Assembly: GCA_026982025.1 (NCBI GenBank) | Contig: JALSHX010000028.1 | Coordinates: 1 to 6,137, forward strand | DNA from: Aquificaceae bacterium | Lineage (GTDB): Bacteria > Aquificota > Aquificia > Aquificales > Aquificaceae | Length of the DNA: 6,137 nt | Reading direction: 5' to 3' | Shown here: positions 1 to 5,667 of the stretch, in pieces | How positions within the stretch are numbered: the stretch's first letter is position 1 | Layout of the letters: every line of letters starts with the position of its first letter | The notes under the pieces: model-generated | The model's database searches: none | The model's input: only the letters and a program-made list of their open reading frames with translations | Told to the model about the DNA's origin: nothing | Made by a program: the position numbers and the translations under genes

Positions 1-1097
1 TCAACTCTGAAGCTCAGGAAGAACTGATTGAACTTGCTGAGCTGATGAGAATTCCCGTAACCACCACCACTCAGGGAAAGGGAGCCTTTCCCGAAGATCA
101 TCCCCTCTCAATGAGGATGCTGGGCATGCACGGCACTTACTACGCCAACATGGCGGTTTACAACTCGGATCTCCTCATAGCGGTGGGAGCCCGATTTGAC
201 GACAGGGTCACTGGAAAGATAGACGAGTTTGCCCCCGATGCAAAGATAATTCACATTGACATTGATCCGGCTTCCATCTCAAAGAACATCATCGTTGATG
301 TGCCGATAGTTGGAGATGTAAAAATTGTACTTAAAAAGCTGATAGCCGAGATCAAGAGAAAAGGAGCAAAGATAAGCCATCCCGAAGAAAGGGAAAAGTG
401 GCTCGCCCAGATAGAAAAGTGGAAAAAACTTCACCCCCTGACTTACAAGAATTCCAGAAAGGTAATTAAGCCTCAGTATGTAATTGAGCAAATCCATGAG
501 GCAACGGAAGGAGACGCAATTATTGTTCCCGGTGTGGGTCAGCACCAGATGTGGGCTGCGATGTTTTTCAAGTTTTCCTACCCGAGGCAGTTTCTGAACT
601 CGGGCGGGCTCGGGACAATGGGATTCGGTCTTCCCGCGGGGATAGGAGCAAAGGTGGGAAGACCCGAAAAGGAGGTCTTCGTTGTTGACGGTGATGGGTC
701 TTTTGTTATGACAATGCAGGAGATCATTACCGCCGTTGAGTACAGGATCCCCGTGAGGGTGGCAATTATTAACAACGGCTACTTAGGCATGGTTCGTCAG
801 TGGCAGGAACTTTTTTACGACAAAAGGTACTCGGAGGTTGACCTGAGCGTTCAGCCTGACTTCGTTAAGCTTGCAGAGTCAATGGGGGCGGCGGGTTTCA
901 GAGCAACCAAGCCTTCGGAAGTAAGGGAGATCATTGAAGAGTCTTTGAAAATTGATGATAGACCGGTTATACTTGATTTCGTGGTTGACAGAGAGGAAAA
1001 TGTTTTGCCCATGGTCCCGCCGGGCAAATCCTACAAGGATATGATTATTGAAGACGGAAGGGGAACGGAGGCAGAAACCATGTACCTGGTAGGATAA
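1..1097 (+). CDS. ilvB: Acetolactate synthase large subunit IlvB, 3' part (5' end outside window)
   Basis: This is the catalytic subunit of acetohydroxyacid synthase, which condenses pyruvate with pyruvate or 2-oxobutyrate in the first common step of valine, leucine and isoleucine synthesis, using ThDP, Mg and FAD in the cytoplasm. The reading frame is open from base 3, so the ATG at 45 is internal and the gene is cut by the window edge. About 365 residues are present, against roughly 560-590 in the family. The visible part holds the end of the central domain (GARFDDRVTGK near 187-219, then IHIDIDP) and the whole C-terminal ThDP domain. The ThDP motif starts with GDGS at 690-701 and ends with NN at 771-776. 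The conserved MVRQWQ follows, with its Trp codon at 801-803, the site known for herbicide-resistance changes in other organisms. The C-terminus (LPMVPPGKSYKDMI) is typical. ilvN follows after 12 bases, so the two subunits are co-expressed. Nothing looks damaged. Confidence 0.97.
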   Translation, partial: NSEAQEELIELAELMRIPVTTTTQGKGAFPEDHPLSMRMLGMHGTYYANMAVYNSDLLIAVGARFDDRVTGKIDEFAPDAKIIHIDIDPASISKNIIVDVPIVGDVKIVLKKLIAEIKRKGAKISHPEEREKWLAQIEKWKKLHPLTYKNSRKVIKPQYVIEQIHEATEGDAIIVPGVGQHQMWAAMFFKFSYPRQFLNSGGLGTMGFGLPAGIGAKVGRPEKEVFVVDGDGSFVMTMQEIITAVEYRIPVRVAIINNGYLGMVRQWQELFYDKRYSEVDLSVQPDFVKLAESMGAAGFRATKPSEVREIIEESLKIDDRPVILDFVVDREENVLPMVPPGKSYKDMIIEDGRGTEAETMYLVG

Positions 1098-1104
1098 AGG
1101 AGGA
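1096..1104 (+). promoter_or_regulatory. Strong Shine-Dalgarno site fixing the GTG start of ilvN
   Basis: AAAGGAGGA overlaps the ilvB stop codon (TAA, 1095-1097) and lies six bases before the GTG at 1110. It supports GTG 1110 as the ilvN start, and so a real N-terminal extension. It also suggests translational coupling of the two subunits. Confidence 0.8.
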
Positions 1105-1109
1105 TTTTT

Positions 1110-1691
1110 GTGGCGGACACGGTGGGCGGAGCGCAGATCACAGTAAAAAAAGCACCGAGAACGAGGGAAACGAGAAAAGGAACGGTAAGAAAACACATAA
1201 TAAATGTAAAAGTAAGAAATGAGATCGGAGTCCTTGCAAGAATAGCAACACTCATTGCGGGAAAAGGCTACAACATTGAAAGCCTCTCTGTGGGTGAGAC
1301 CAGTGAACCGGGAATCTCAAGGATGACCATTGAGGTGGTGGGAGACGATATCGTCATAGATCAGGTGGTAAAACAGCTACGCAAACTCATTGACACCTTG
1401 AAGGTAAGGGACATTACGGACTTACCCCATGTGGAGCGGGAGCTGGTTCTGGTAAAGGTACACACACCAACCTCAAGAGCGAGGGACGAAGTGCTCAGGA
1501 TAGTTGAGATCTTCAGGGGAAAGATTATTGATGTATCACCCGAAACCTACACCATTGAAGTAACGGGTGACGAGGATAAGATAAAGGCTATGCTTGAGCT
1601 CCTCAAACCCTTCGGAATAATGGAGCTTGCAAGAACGGGAAAGGTAGCTATGAAGAGGGAGCTATTTGGAGAGGAAGGACCTCAGGAGTAG
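1110..1691 (+). CDS. ilvN: Acetolactate synthase small (regulatory) subunit IlvN/IlvH
   Basis: This is the regulatory subunit that binds IlvB, raises its activity and, in known family members, mediates feedback inhibition by valine through an N-terminal ACT domain. The protein has 193 residues. An ACT domain spans about residues 29-100 ([27 protein letters not shown] region, with the GVLARI and [10 protein letters not shown] signatures), and the family C-terminal domain spans about 108-180 ([37 protein letters not shown]). The GTG start is set by a near-perfect ribosome site and leaves about 27 residues before the ACT domain. This basic tail ([16 protein letters not shown]) is absent from the roughly 160-residue enterobacterial IlvH. 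The gene follows ilvB by 12 bases, as in many bacteria. The sequence alone does not show whether valine inhibits this enzyme. Confidence 0.95.
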   Translation: MADTVGGAQITVKKAPRTRETRKGTVRKHIINVKVRNEIGVLARIATLIAGKGYNIESLSVGETSEPGISRMTIEVVGDDIVIDQVVKQLRKLIDTLKVRDITDLPHVERELVLVKVHTPTSRARDEVLRIVEIFRGKIIDVSPETYTIEVTGDEDKIKAMLELLKPFGIMELARTGKVAMKRELFGEEGPQE

Positions 1692-1708
1692 GAGGGGAAA
1701 TTTTATTT

Positions 1709-1715
1709 GAGGGAG
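1709..1715 (+). promoter_or_regulatory. Ribosome binding site of the HAMP-like membrane protein gene
   Basis: GAGGGAG ends seven bases before the ATG at 1723. A second, stronger purine run (GGAGGGG, 1691-1697) overlaps the ilvN stop but lies 25 bases from this ATG, too far to serve it directly. The 31-base gap contains no hairpin followed by a T run, so read-through from ilvBN is plausible. Confidence 0.6.
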
Positions 1716-1722
1716 AAGAGCC

Positions 1723-2433
1723 ATGGTAGAGACGCCGAAACTCTCCTCACTGGCGGGGGAGCTACTGAAGTTTTTTATGCTGTCTTCTCTTCTCTTTGCC
1801 GGGATAATAGCTTTCGTTTTTTTCTTCGTGGGAGGAGTCAACGCCTATTACTCAATCGGTGCGGGTCTCCTTATAGCACTTGCCTGGGTACTCTTTAACC
1901 TGATCTGGATGAAGGGAAAACTTGAGGAGCTTTTTGGAAGACTCCTCTACATTGTTGACCTCCTTGAAGAACGCCACAAGGAAAGAACGGTGGTTCCGAT
2001 TCCCGTCCACGAAGAGGTTATGGGAATAGTTACAAGCATCAAAAACCTTATTAACAACTTTGAAGAGAAGTATCAAAAGGACTTGAGGGAGCTTGAAGAT
2101 CAGATGGAGGTTATATCGGACAACTCATCAAAGATAATTGAGGCTCTTGAGAAGGTTCACGACGGCCACCTGAGGGTTGAATTTCCCTCGGGACTGGATC
2201 CGGTCGGTGCAATAGGTCAGGCTCTCCAGCAGACCTTTGAATTCTACGCGGATAGATTTAAAACGATCAGGGAAAAAATAGACAGGTGCAAGAGCATAAC
2301 CTCAACTCTTGCTTTACTTTTGGAAGAAGATGGCGATAAAATAGATATAGGCGAAATTAGGCGGTTGCTTGATGAAATAAAGGTGCTGGAGGAGGACATA
2401 GAGAAGGAGCTGAGATTTATTAAGGATGCGTAA
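1723..2433 (+). CDS. Two-TM membrane protein with two HAMP-like repeats and coiled coil, no output domain
   Basis: The function is not known from the sequence; a membrane sensor or scaffold is inferred. The 236-residue protein has two hydrophobic helices (about 17-38 and 44-63) joined by a loop of only about five residues, so there is essentially no extracytoplasmic sensing domain. A HAMP-like unit follows directly (about 70-115; VVPIPVHEEVMGIVTSIKNL sits where HAMP helix 2 begins). After a charged coiled coil (about 112-142) comes a second HAMP-like unit (about 138-185; ALEKVHDGHLRVEF, then DPVGAIGQALQQTFEFYADRF, matching the HAMP Gly-hydrophobic-Asp/Glu pattern). A charged C-terminal helix completes it (about 205-235). 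No histidine kinase, methyl-accepting, GGDEF or other output domain follows. Position before Roadblock and GTPase genes matches the CvnA slot of Streptomyces conservons, suggesting it recruits them to the membrane. The HAMP calls are by eye; a plain coiled-coil protein is the main alternative. Confidence 0.8.
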   Translation: MVETPKLSSLAGELLKFFMLSSLLFAGIIAFVFFFVGGVNAYYSIGAGLLIALAWVLFNLIWMKGKLEELFGRLLYIVDLLEERHKERTVVPIPVHEEVMGIVTSIKNLINNFEEKYQKDLRELEDQMEVISDNSSKIIEALEKVHDGHLRVEFPSGLDPVGAIGQALQQTFEFYADRFKTIREKIDRCKSITSTLALLLEEDGDKIDIGEIRRLLDEIKVLEEDIEKELRFIKDA

Positions 2434-2439
2434 GGAGGG
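2432..2439 (+). promoter_or_regulatory. Ribosome binding site of the Roadblock gene, overlapping the upstream stop
   Basis: AAGGAGGG begins inside the TAA stop (2431-2433) of the HAMP-like gene and ends nine bases before the ATG at 2449. This is the strongest ribosome site inside the module and suggests that the Roadblock protein is made at a relatively high level. Confidence 0.65.
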
Positions 2440-2448
2440 CTAAAGATT

Positions 2449-2805
2449 ATGGATAAGTACGAAGAGGTCCTTCAGGAACTTATCAAGGGATCCGGTTTGG
2501 AGGGGGCGGTGCTCGTCAGTGCGGACGGGCTTCCCATATCCGCCGTTTTGAAGCCGGGGATTGAGGAGGATAGGGTAGCGGCAATGAGTGCTGCGATACT
2601 TTCTCTCGGTGAGAAGGTATCGGAGGAGCTCCAGAAGGGTATTCTTGAACAAATCACCATAAAAGGGGAGGAAGGATACATAGTTCTCACTGGAATCGGT
2701 CAGGATGCGGTTTTGACAGTTCTTGCAAGCAACGAAGCCAAGCTCGGTCTCCTTTTGATGGAAATAAAAAAGGCTCAGGACCAACTCAAGGAGGCGATAG
2801 GTTAA
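2449..2805 (+). CDS. Roadblock/LC7 domain protein (MglB/CvnB type)
   Basis: This 118-residue protein is a single Roadblock/LC7 domain, the family of small dimeric alpha/beta proteins that bind and regulate Ras-like GTPases. MglB is a GTPase-activating protein for MglA, and CvnB is the conservon member. The fold can be followed in order: helix 1 (2-13), the diagnostic strand-turn GLEGAVLVSADGLPI (16-30), a long helix with small residues (DRVAAMSAAILSLGEKVSEEL, about 41-61), strands EQITIKGEEGYIVLTGIG and AVLTVLAS, and a C-terminal helix (95-117). There are no extra domains, signal peptide or cysteines. It lies two genes before the GTPase at 3510, its likely partner. It ends in tandem stops (TAATAA, 2803-2808), and the next gene starts directly after them. 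The family call is firm; GAP activity is inferred. Confidence 0.92.
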   Translation: MDKYEEVLQELIKGSGLEGAVLVSADGLPISAVLKPGIEEDRVAAMSAAILSLGEKVSEELQKGILEQITIKGEEGYIVLTGIGQDAVLTVLASNEAKLGLLLMEIKKAQDQLKEAIG

Positions 2806-2808
2806 TAA

Positions 2809-3501
2809 ATGGCACTTACGGGGGATCTAACAACTTTCAACTTCGCTGACATTCTTCAGGTTCTCGCTAAGGATAAAAAGAGCGGTGTCCTCCTTGTGGA
2901 ATGGAAGGACATGATAGTAGCGTATTATGTGAGGGAAGGAGAACTCGTATTTGCAAGACCTGTAGACAAGGTATTCAGGGTTTACACGGATAGAAACTTT
3001 GAACAGCTCATTCACAAGCTAAGAATAAAAATGGAAGACATTTACAAGACGATAGACAGATTCTTCCTTCCGAGGCTGGGTCAAAAGGAAGGTATATTTT
3101 CCTTTACCCCGGGATTTATAAAGTTTGACAGCGAAGTGCCAGTTTACTATCCTGTTGAAGAGCTGATAATGAGAGCCTCAAGGCTCCTCACCCCAGAAGA
3201 AGTAGAAAGAAAGATTTCGGAAGAACTTCTCATATTTGAAAAATCCCCCGATGCGGACGCCAAATCAAGCAAGGTAAAGCTCACGGAGGAGGAGAAAAAA
3301 ATTCTTTCCCTCGTAAACGGCAACAGGACCGTCGCTGACATAAGAAAGGACGCGGGCATGGACAAGCTTACCGTTGACAGAAGTCTTTACGGTTTTCTCG
3401 CCGCGGGAATTATCAGAAGGAAGAGGAAGGAAAGGGTTCAAAAACCATTCATTACCCTCGATCTGCTCGCAAAGATAGTGGAGAAAATTAAACAGCTTTA
3501 A
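2809..3501 (+). CDS. PATAN (DUF4388) domain protein with C-terminal winged helix
   Basis: The 230-residue protein opens with the PATAN/DUF4388 signature: GDLTTFNFADILQVLAKDKK (5-24), then SGVLLVEW and the REGELVFARP turn (42-51). This domain is named after the N-terminus of cyanobacterial PatA and is typically found with response regulators and GTPase systems. The helical stretch at about 62-90 (NFEQLIHKLRIKMEDIYKTI) fits the alpha-helical insertion known for the family. The domain closes with GIFSFTPG and PVYYPVEELIMRASR (111-125). A linker leads to a winged helix (about 157-207; LTEEEKKILSLVNGNRTVADI, then LYGFLAAGIIRRKRKERVQK) with a strongly basic wing. This may bind DNA or a partner protein. 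A TAA at 2806-2808 precedes the ATG in frame, fixing the start. The nearest Shine-Dalgarno (AAGGAGG, 2788-2794) is 14 bases away, so reinitiation after the Roadblock gene is likely. It occupies the CvnC (winged-helix) slot. Confidence 0.88.
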   Translation: MALTGDLTTFNFADILQVLAKDKKSGVLLVEWKDMIVAYYVREGELVFARPVDKVFRVYTDRNFEQLIHKLRIKMEDIYKTIDRFFLPRLGQKEGIFSFTPGFIKFDSEVPVYYPVEELIMRASRLLTPEEVERKISEELLIFEKSPDADAKSSKVKLTEEEKKILSLVNGNRTVADIRKDAGMDKLTVDRSLYGFLAAGIIRRKRKERVQKPFITLDLLAKIVEKIKQL

Positions 3502-3509
3502 GGTGAGCC

Positions 3510-4061
3510 ATGAAGGAACTTAAGAAGATAAAAATAGTCATTGCCGGTCCCTTTGCGGCAGGAAAGACTCAGTTTATCAATACCGTTAGCGAAATAAAAA
3601 CCGTAGCAACGGAGCGAAAAACTTCCGCCGCGGTGGAAAAGAATGTTAAGGACTACACCACGGTGGCAATGGACTTCGGAAAGATCAAGATTGACGACGA
3701 GAACGAGCTTTACCTGTTCGGGACTCCTGGTCAGTCAAGGTTTGATTTCATGTGGGAGATACTCGGAGAGGGTGCCCTTGGGATAGTGGTGCTCGTTGAC
3801 AGCACGGATCCAAAAACCTTTCACGAAGCAAGAAGGATAATTAACTTCTTCCAGTCAAGATTCCCCGTTCCGATTGTCGTGGGTGCAAACAAACAGGATC
3901 TTCCAAATGCATGGTCTGCGGACGATGTTAAGTTTGCCCTTGACATCTCCGACGACGAGGGAATCCCGGTTATTCCCTTATCCGCCAAGGAAAAGGAGGA
4001 TGTAAAAAAGACTCTCCTCATGTTGCTTGAAATCATACGGATGGGGATAGAAGGCGGTTAA
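3510..4061 (+). CDS. Small Ras-like GTPase (COG2229/CvnD type, related to MglA)
   Basis: This is a cytoplasmic molecular switch of 183 residues. The motifs are complete and in order: P-loop G1 GPFAAGKT (13-20); G2 threonines T50/T51 in DYTTVAMDFG; G3 FGTPGQSRF (70-78); G4 ANKQD (126-130); G5 SAK (158-160). The G3 motif has Gly71 where Ras has the Mg-coordinating Asp of DxxG, with Pro73 next to it. The GTPG form is normal for this bacterial group and is paralleled by TVPGQ of MglA. Gln75 sits at the Ras Gln61 position. There are no cysteines at all, so membrane attachment by lipidation is excluded and localisation probably depends on partners such as the HAMP-like protein. The Roadblock protein encoded upstream is the likely regulator. 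The ribosome site AAGGTGA overlaps the preceding stop. Assignment to the CvnD-like group rather than MglA rests on motif wording and gene context. Confidence 0.93.
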   Translation: MKELKKIKIVIAGPFAAGKTQFINTVSEIKTVATERKTSAAVEKNVKDYTTVAMDFGKIKIDDENELYLFGTPGQSRFDFMWEILGEGALGIVVLVDSTDPKTFHEARRIINFFQSRFPVPIVVGANKQDLPNAWSADDVKFALDISDDEGIPVIPLSAKEKEDVKKTLLMLLEIIRMGIEGG

Positions 4062-4073
4062 AATACACCGTCA

Positions 4074-5237
4074 ATGCTCACTCCCGAAGAGAAAAGAACT
4101 ATTCTCGGAATCAACTTTGCTGTTGTGTCAAGGATGCTTGGATTATTTCTTCTGCTCCCCGTCCTATCGCCTTATGTAAGGGGGCTTGAGGGTAGCACCC
4201 CGCTGCTCACGGGTCTTGCGGTCGGTATTTACGGATTTACTCAGGCTCTTCTTCAGGTCCCTTTCGGATACCTTTCCGATAAGCTCGGGAGAAAGCCCGT
4301 AATAACGGCGGGACTGCTGGTTTACATAGGAGGGAGCCTTTTGGGAGCCGTCGCGGGAAGTGCGTGGACGATGGTTGGTGCAAGACTCCTACAGGGTGCG
4401 GGGGCAATTTCATCAGCCGCTCTATCCTTAACCGCGGACCTCATTCGCGATGAAGTGAGAACCAGAGCCTTTGCACAAATAGGTGCATCTGTGGGAATTA
4501 CCTTTGCCTTCAGCATAGCTTTTGCTCCTATTATCGCCGGTCACCTCGGTGTTCCTTTTATATTTGTTCTTACCGCAATCCTCTCCCTTACTGCCCTTCT
4601 TTACATAAATTTCTTTATCACCGAATCTAAAAACCACAAAAAAGAGATTGAACCTTCGCTGAAAAACATAAATTATGTGATAAAAAATCCGGATTTAATG
4701 AACATAAATGCGTCGGTGTTTCTTCTTCACTCCCTCCTTGTTTCAATATTTACCGTCGTTCCCGTTGAACTAATAGAAACCTTCGGTATGGCAAAAAGAG
4801 ATCATTGGAAGATATATGTTCCCGTTATTCTCCTTTCCGTTGCCCTGATGGTTCCATCTATAATACTCGCCGAAAAAAGAGGAAGGATTAAGGAGGTTAT
4901 CTATATCGGAATAATCCTCATTACCGCAAGCTTCCTCTCAGGGCTATTAGTCAGGGACCTTGTAGGAATACTGCTGATGCTTTCTCTATTTTTTGTAGGG
5001 TTTCATTTGCTTGAACCCACCCTTCCTTCCCTCCTTACAAAAATAAGCCACAGAGATCTGAGAGGCTTATCGGTGGGGGTTTATAACACAAGTCAGTTTC
5101 TCGGAGCGTTCGCGGGCGGTCTCATGGGCGGAATTGCCCTGAAAAAAGGATTTACAACACTTCATCTGATTAGCTTTTTCGTTGCCATCCTGTGGCTGGT
5201 TTTGTCATTTCCCTTATTTAAGAGATTAAAGACCTGA
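4074..5237 (+). CDS. Major facilitator superfamily transporter, YajR-like
   Basis: This is a secondary transporter of the inner membrane with 12 predicted helices in 387 residues; its substrate is unknown. MFS motif A is intact (GYLSDKLGRKP, 65-75), the motif B arginine region is present (GARLLQGAGAISSAA, 102-116), and a Gly/Pro-rich motif C-like helix follows (137-156, ending FAPIIAG). As recalled from memory, it resembles E. coli YajR along its length: RMLGLFLLLPVL near the start, DHWKIYVPV (243-251), LLEPTLPSLLTK and VGVYNTSQFLGAFAGG in the second half. It stops right after helix 12 and lacks the C-terminal ferredoxin-like domain of E. coli YajR (454 residues). No Shine-Dalgarno lies in the 12-base gap before the ATG; the start fits the family N-terminus (LTPEEKR), so coupling to the GTPase gene is likely. 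Its 3' end overlaps the convergent gene. Any link to the GTPase module is only positional. Confidence 0.9.
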   Translation: MLTPEEKRTILGINFAVVSRMLGLFLLLPVLSPYVRGLEGSTPLLTGLAVGIYGFTQALLQVPFGYLSDKLGRKPVITAGLLVYIGGSLLGAVAGSAWTMVGARLLQGAGAISSAALSLTADLIRDEVRTRAFAQIGASVGITFAFSIAFAPIIAGHLGVPFIFVLTAILSLTALLYINFFITESKNHKKEIEPSLKNINYVIKNPDLMNINASVFLLHSLLVSIFTVVPVELIETFGMAKRDHWKIYVPVILLSVALMVPSIILAEKRGRIKEVIYIGIILITASFLSGLLVRDLVGILLMLSLFFVGFHLLEPTLPSLLTKISHRDLRGLSVGVYNTSQFLGAFAGGLMGGIALKKGFTTLHLISFFVAILWLVLSFPLFKRLKT

Positions 5238-5667
5238 GGAGCTTATCCTTTTCAATAGCACAGACATCACAAAGGCGAATTCCTTTTCTGTCAAGATCCG
5301 GAAGCTTTTCGGTTTGGAACATCAGGCAATCTGGTTTATCACAGGCTTCAAGCCCTATAGACCTCCCCAATATGAATGCGGTCTCCTTGAACAGTCTGGA
5401 GAAAAAAACCTCCTCTTTTCTGTGTTCCAACCGCCTGACATTGACAATCAATACTTTTTCTTGGCAAACTTCGTAAGGCTCTTGGGTTAGAACAAGCAAC
5501 CTCAAGAGGTCCGGAAAGTATACCCCGCTCAAAGAAGGAACTTTGGTCAAACTTGAAACCCTACATTCTATACCAAAGGTCCTGTATATGGATTGAGCGG
5601 CGGTAAAGAGTACTCTGTAGCCACCTGCTGACGCAGAAAGTACATAAACCTTTTTTGTAATGGTCAT
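5218..5667 (-). CDS. Archaemetzincin-like protein (M54 family), catalytic zinc site lost
   Basis: The 149-residue protein follows the archaemetzincin pattern, a zinc metallopeptidase family with signature HExxHxxGxxHCx4CxMx17CxxC. The second zinc site is intact: C109-x4-C114-x-M116, then 16 residues, then C133-x2-C136. Flanking family features are kept too (RLFKET before the site, GLEAC, DLDRKGIRLC). The catalytic site is not: in FILGRSIGLEAC (98-109), the three zinc histidines are replaced by Phe98, Arg102 and Ala108 and the general-base Glu by Ile99. The codons were read directly from the reverse complement of 5341-5376. The protein is also about 30 residues shorter than typical archaemetzincins (about 180), apparently in the middle, where a segment near VLTQEPYEVCQEKVLIV is reduced. 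The reading frame is uninterrupted, so it is not an obvious pseudogene. A non-enzymatic binding role is inferred. ATG overlaps the lspA stop by four bases (ATGA), implying coupled translation. No signal peptide is seen. Confidence 0.8.
   Translation of the reverse strand: MTITKKVYVLSASAGGYRVLFTAAQSIYRTFGIECRVSSLTKVPSLSGVYFPDLLRLLVLTQEPYEVCQEKVLIVNVRRLEHRKEEVFFSRLFKETAFILGRSIGLEACDKPDCLMFQTEKLPDLDRKGIRLCDVCAIEKDKLLRSLIS

Larger units (their letters stand above)
1723..4061 (+). other. Conservon-like gene module: HAMP membrane protein, Roadblock, PATAN-wHTH, small GTPase
   Basis: Four consecutive genes with gaps of 15, 3 and 8 bases encode a membrane protein with cytoplasmic HAMP-like repeats, a Roadblock/LC7 protein, a PATAN plus winged-helix protein and a Ras-like GTPase. 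The order and part types match the Streptomyces conservon (CvnA sensor, CvnB Roadblock, CvnC DUF742 winged-helix, CvnD GTPase), whose products are known to form a membrane-associated complex. Two slots differ: there is no kinase-like core in the first gene, and PATAN is fused to the winged helix in the third. The equivalence rests on domain types and gene order. A shared signalling function is inferred. Confidence 0.7.

Noticed and set aside
279..545. Reverse-strand open frames inside ilvB, ilvN, the module genes and the MFS gene.
   Set aside because: They lie opposite strong genes, have no ribosome sites or recognisable domains, and are expected by chance opposite such codon use.
45..1097. 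ilvB starting at the ATG at 45 as a complete short gene.
   Set aside because: The frame is open from base 3 and the upstream codons read as normal acetolactate synthase sequence, so the gene simply continues beyond the window.
1707..1898. A 63-codon TTG-initiated frame, with GGAGGGG placed nine bases upstream, overlapping the start of the HAMP-like gene.
   Set aside because: Its product is Arg/Ser/Leu-rich with no recognisable pattern and lies out of frame inside a convincing membrane protein. The purine run is more likely a leftover of A/G-rich junction sequence, though a leader-type role was considered.
2449..4061. Interpretation as an MglA-MglB cell-polarity and gliding-motility pair.
   Set aside because: The GTPase wording (FGTPGQ, TTVAMDFG), the membrane HAMP gene and the winged-helix gene fit the conservon-type arrangement better, and no motility genes are nearby.
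5396..5422. Possible terminator: GGAG and CTCC arms around an A run, followed by TCTTTTC.
   Set aside because: The stem has only four pairs and an eight-base loop, and it lies inside the archaemetzincin-like coding sequence at a poor position for ending either operon.
5218..5667. Calling the archaemetzincin-like gene a pseudogene.
   Set aside because: The frame is intact, the Cys4 zinc site and flanking family residues are preserved, and the start is coupled to lspA. These features point to a maintained protein with changed function.
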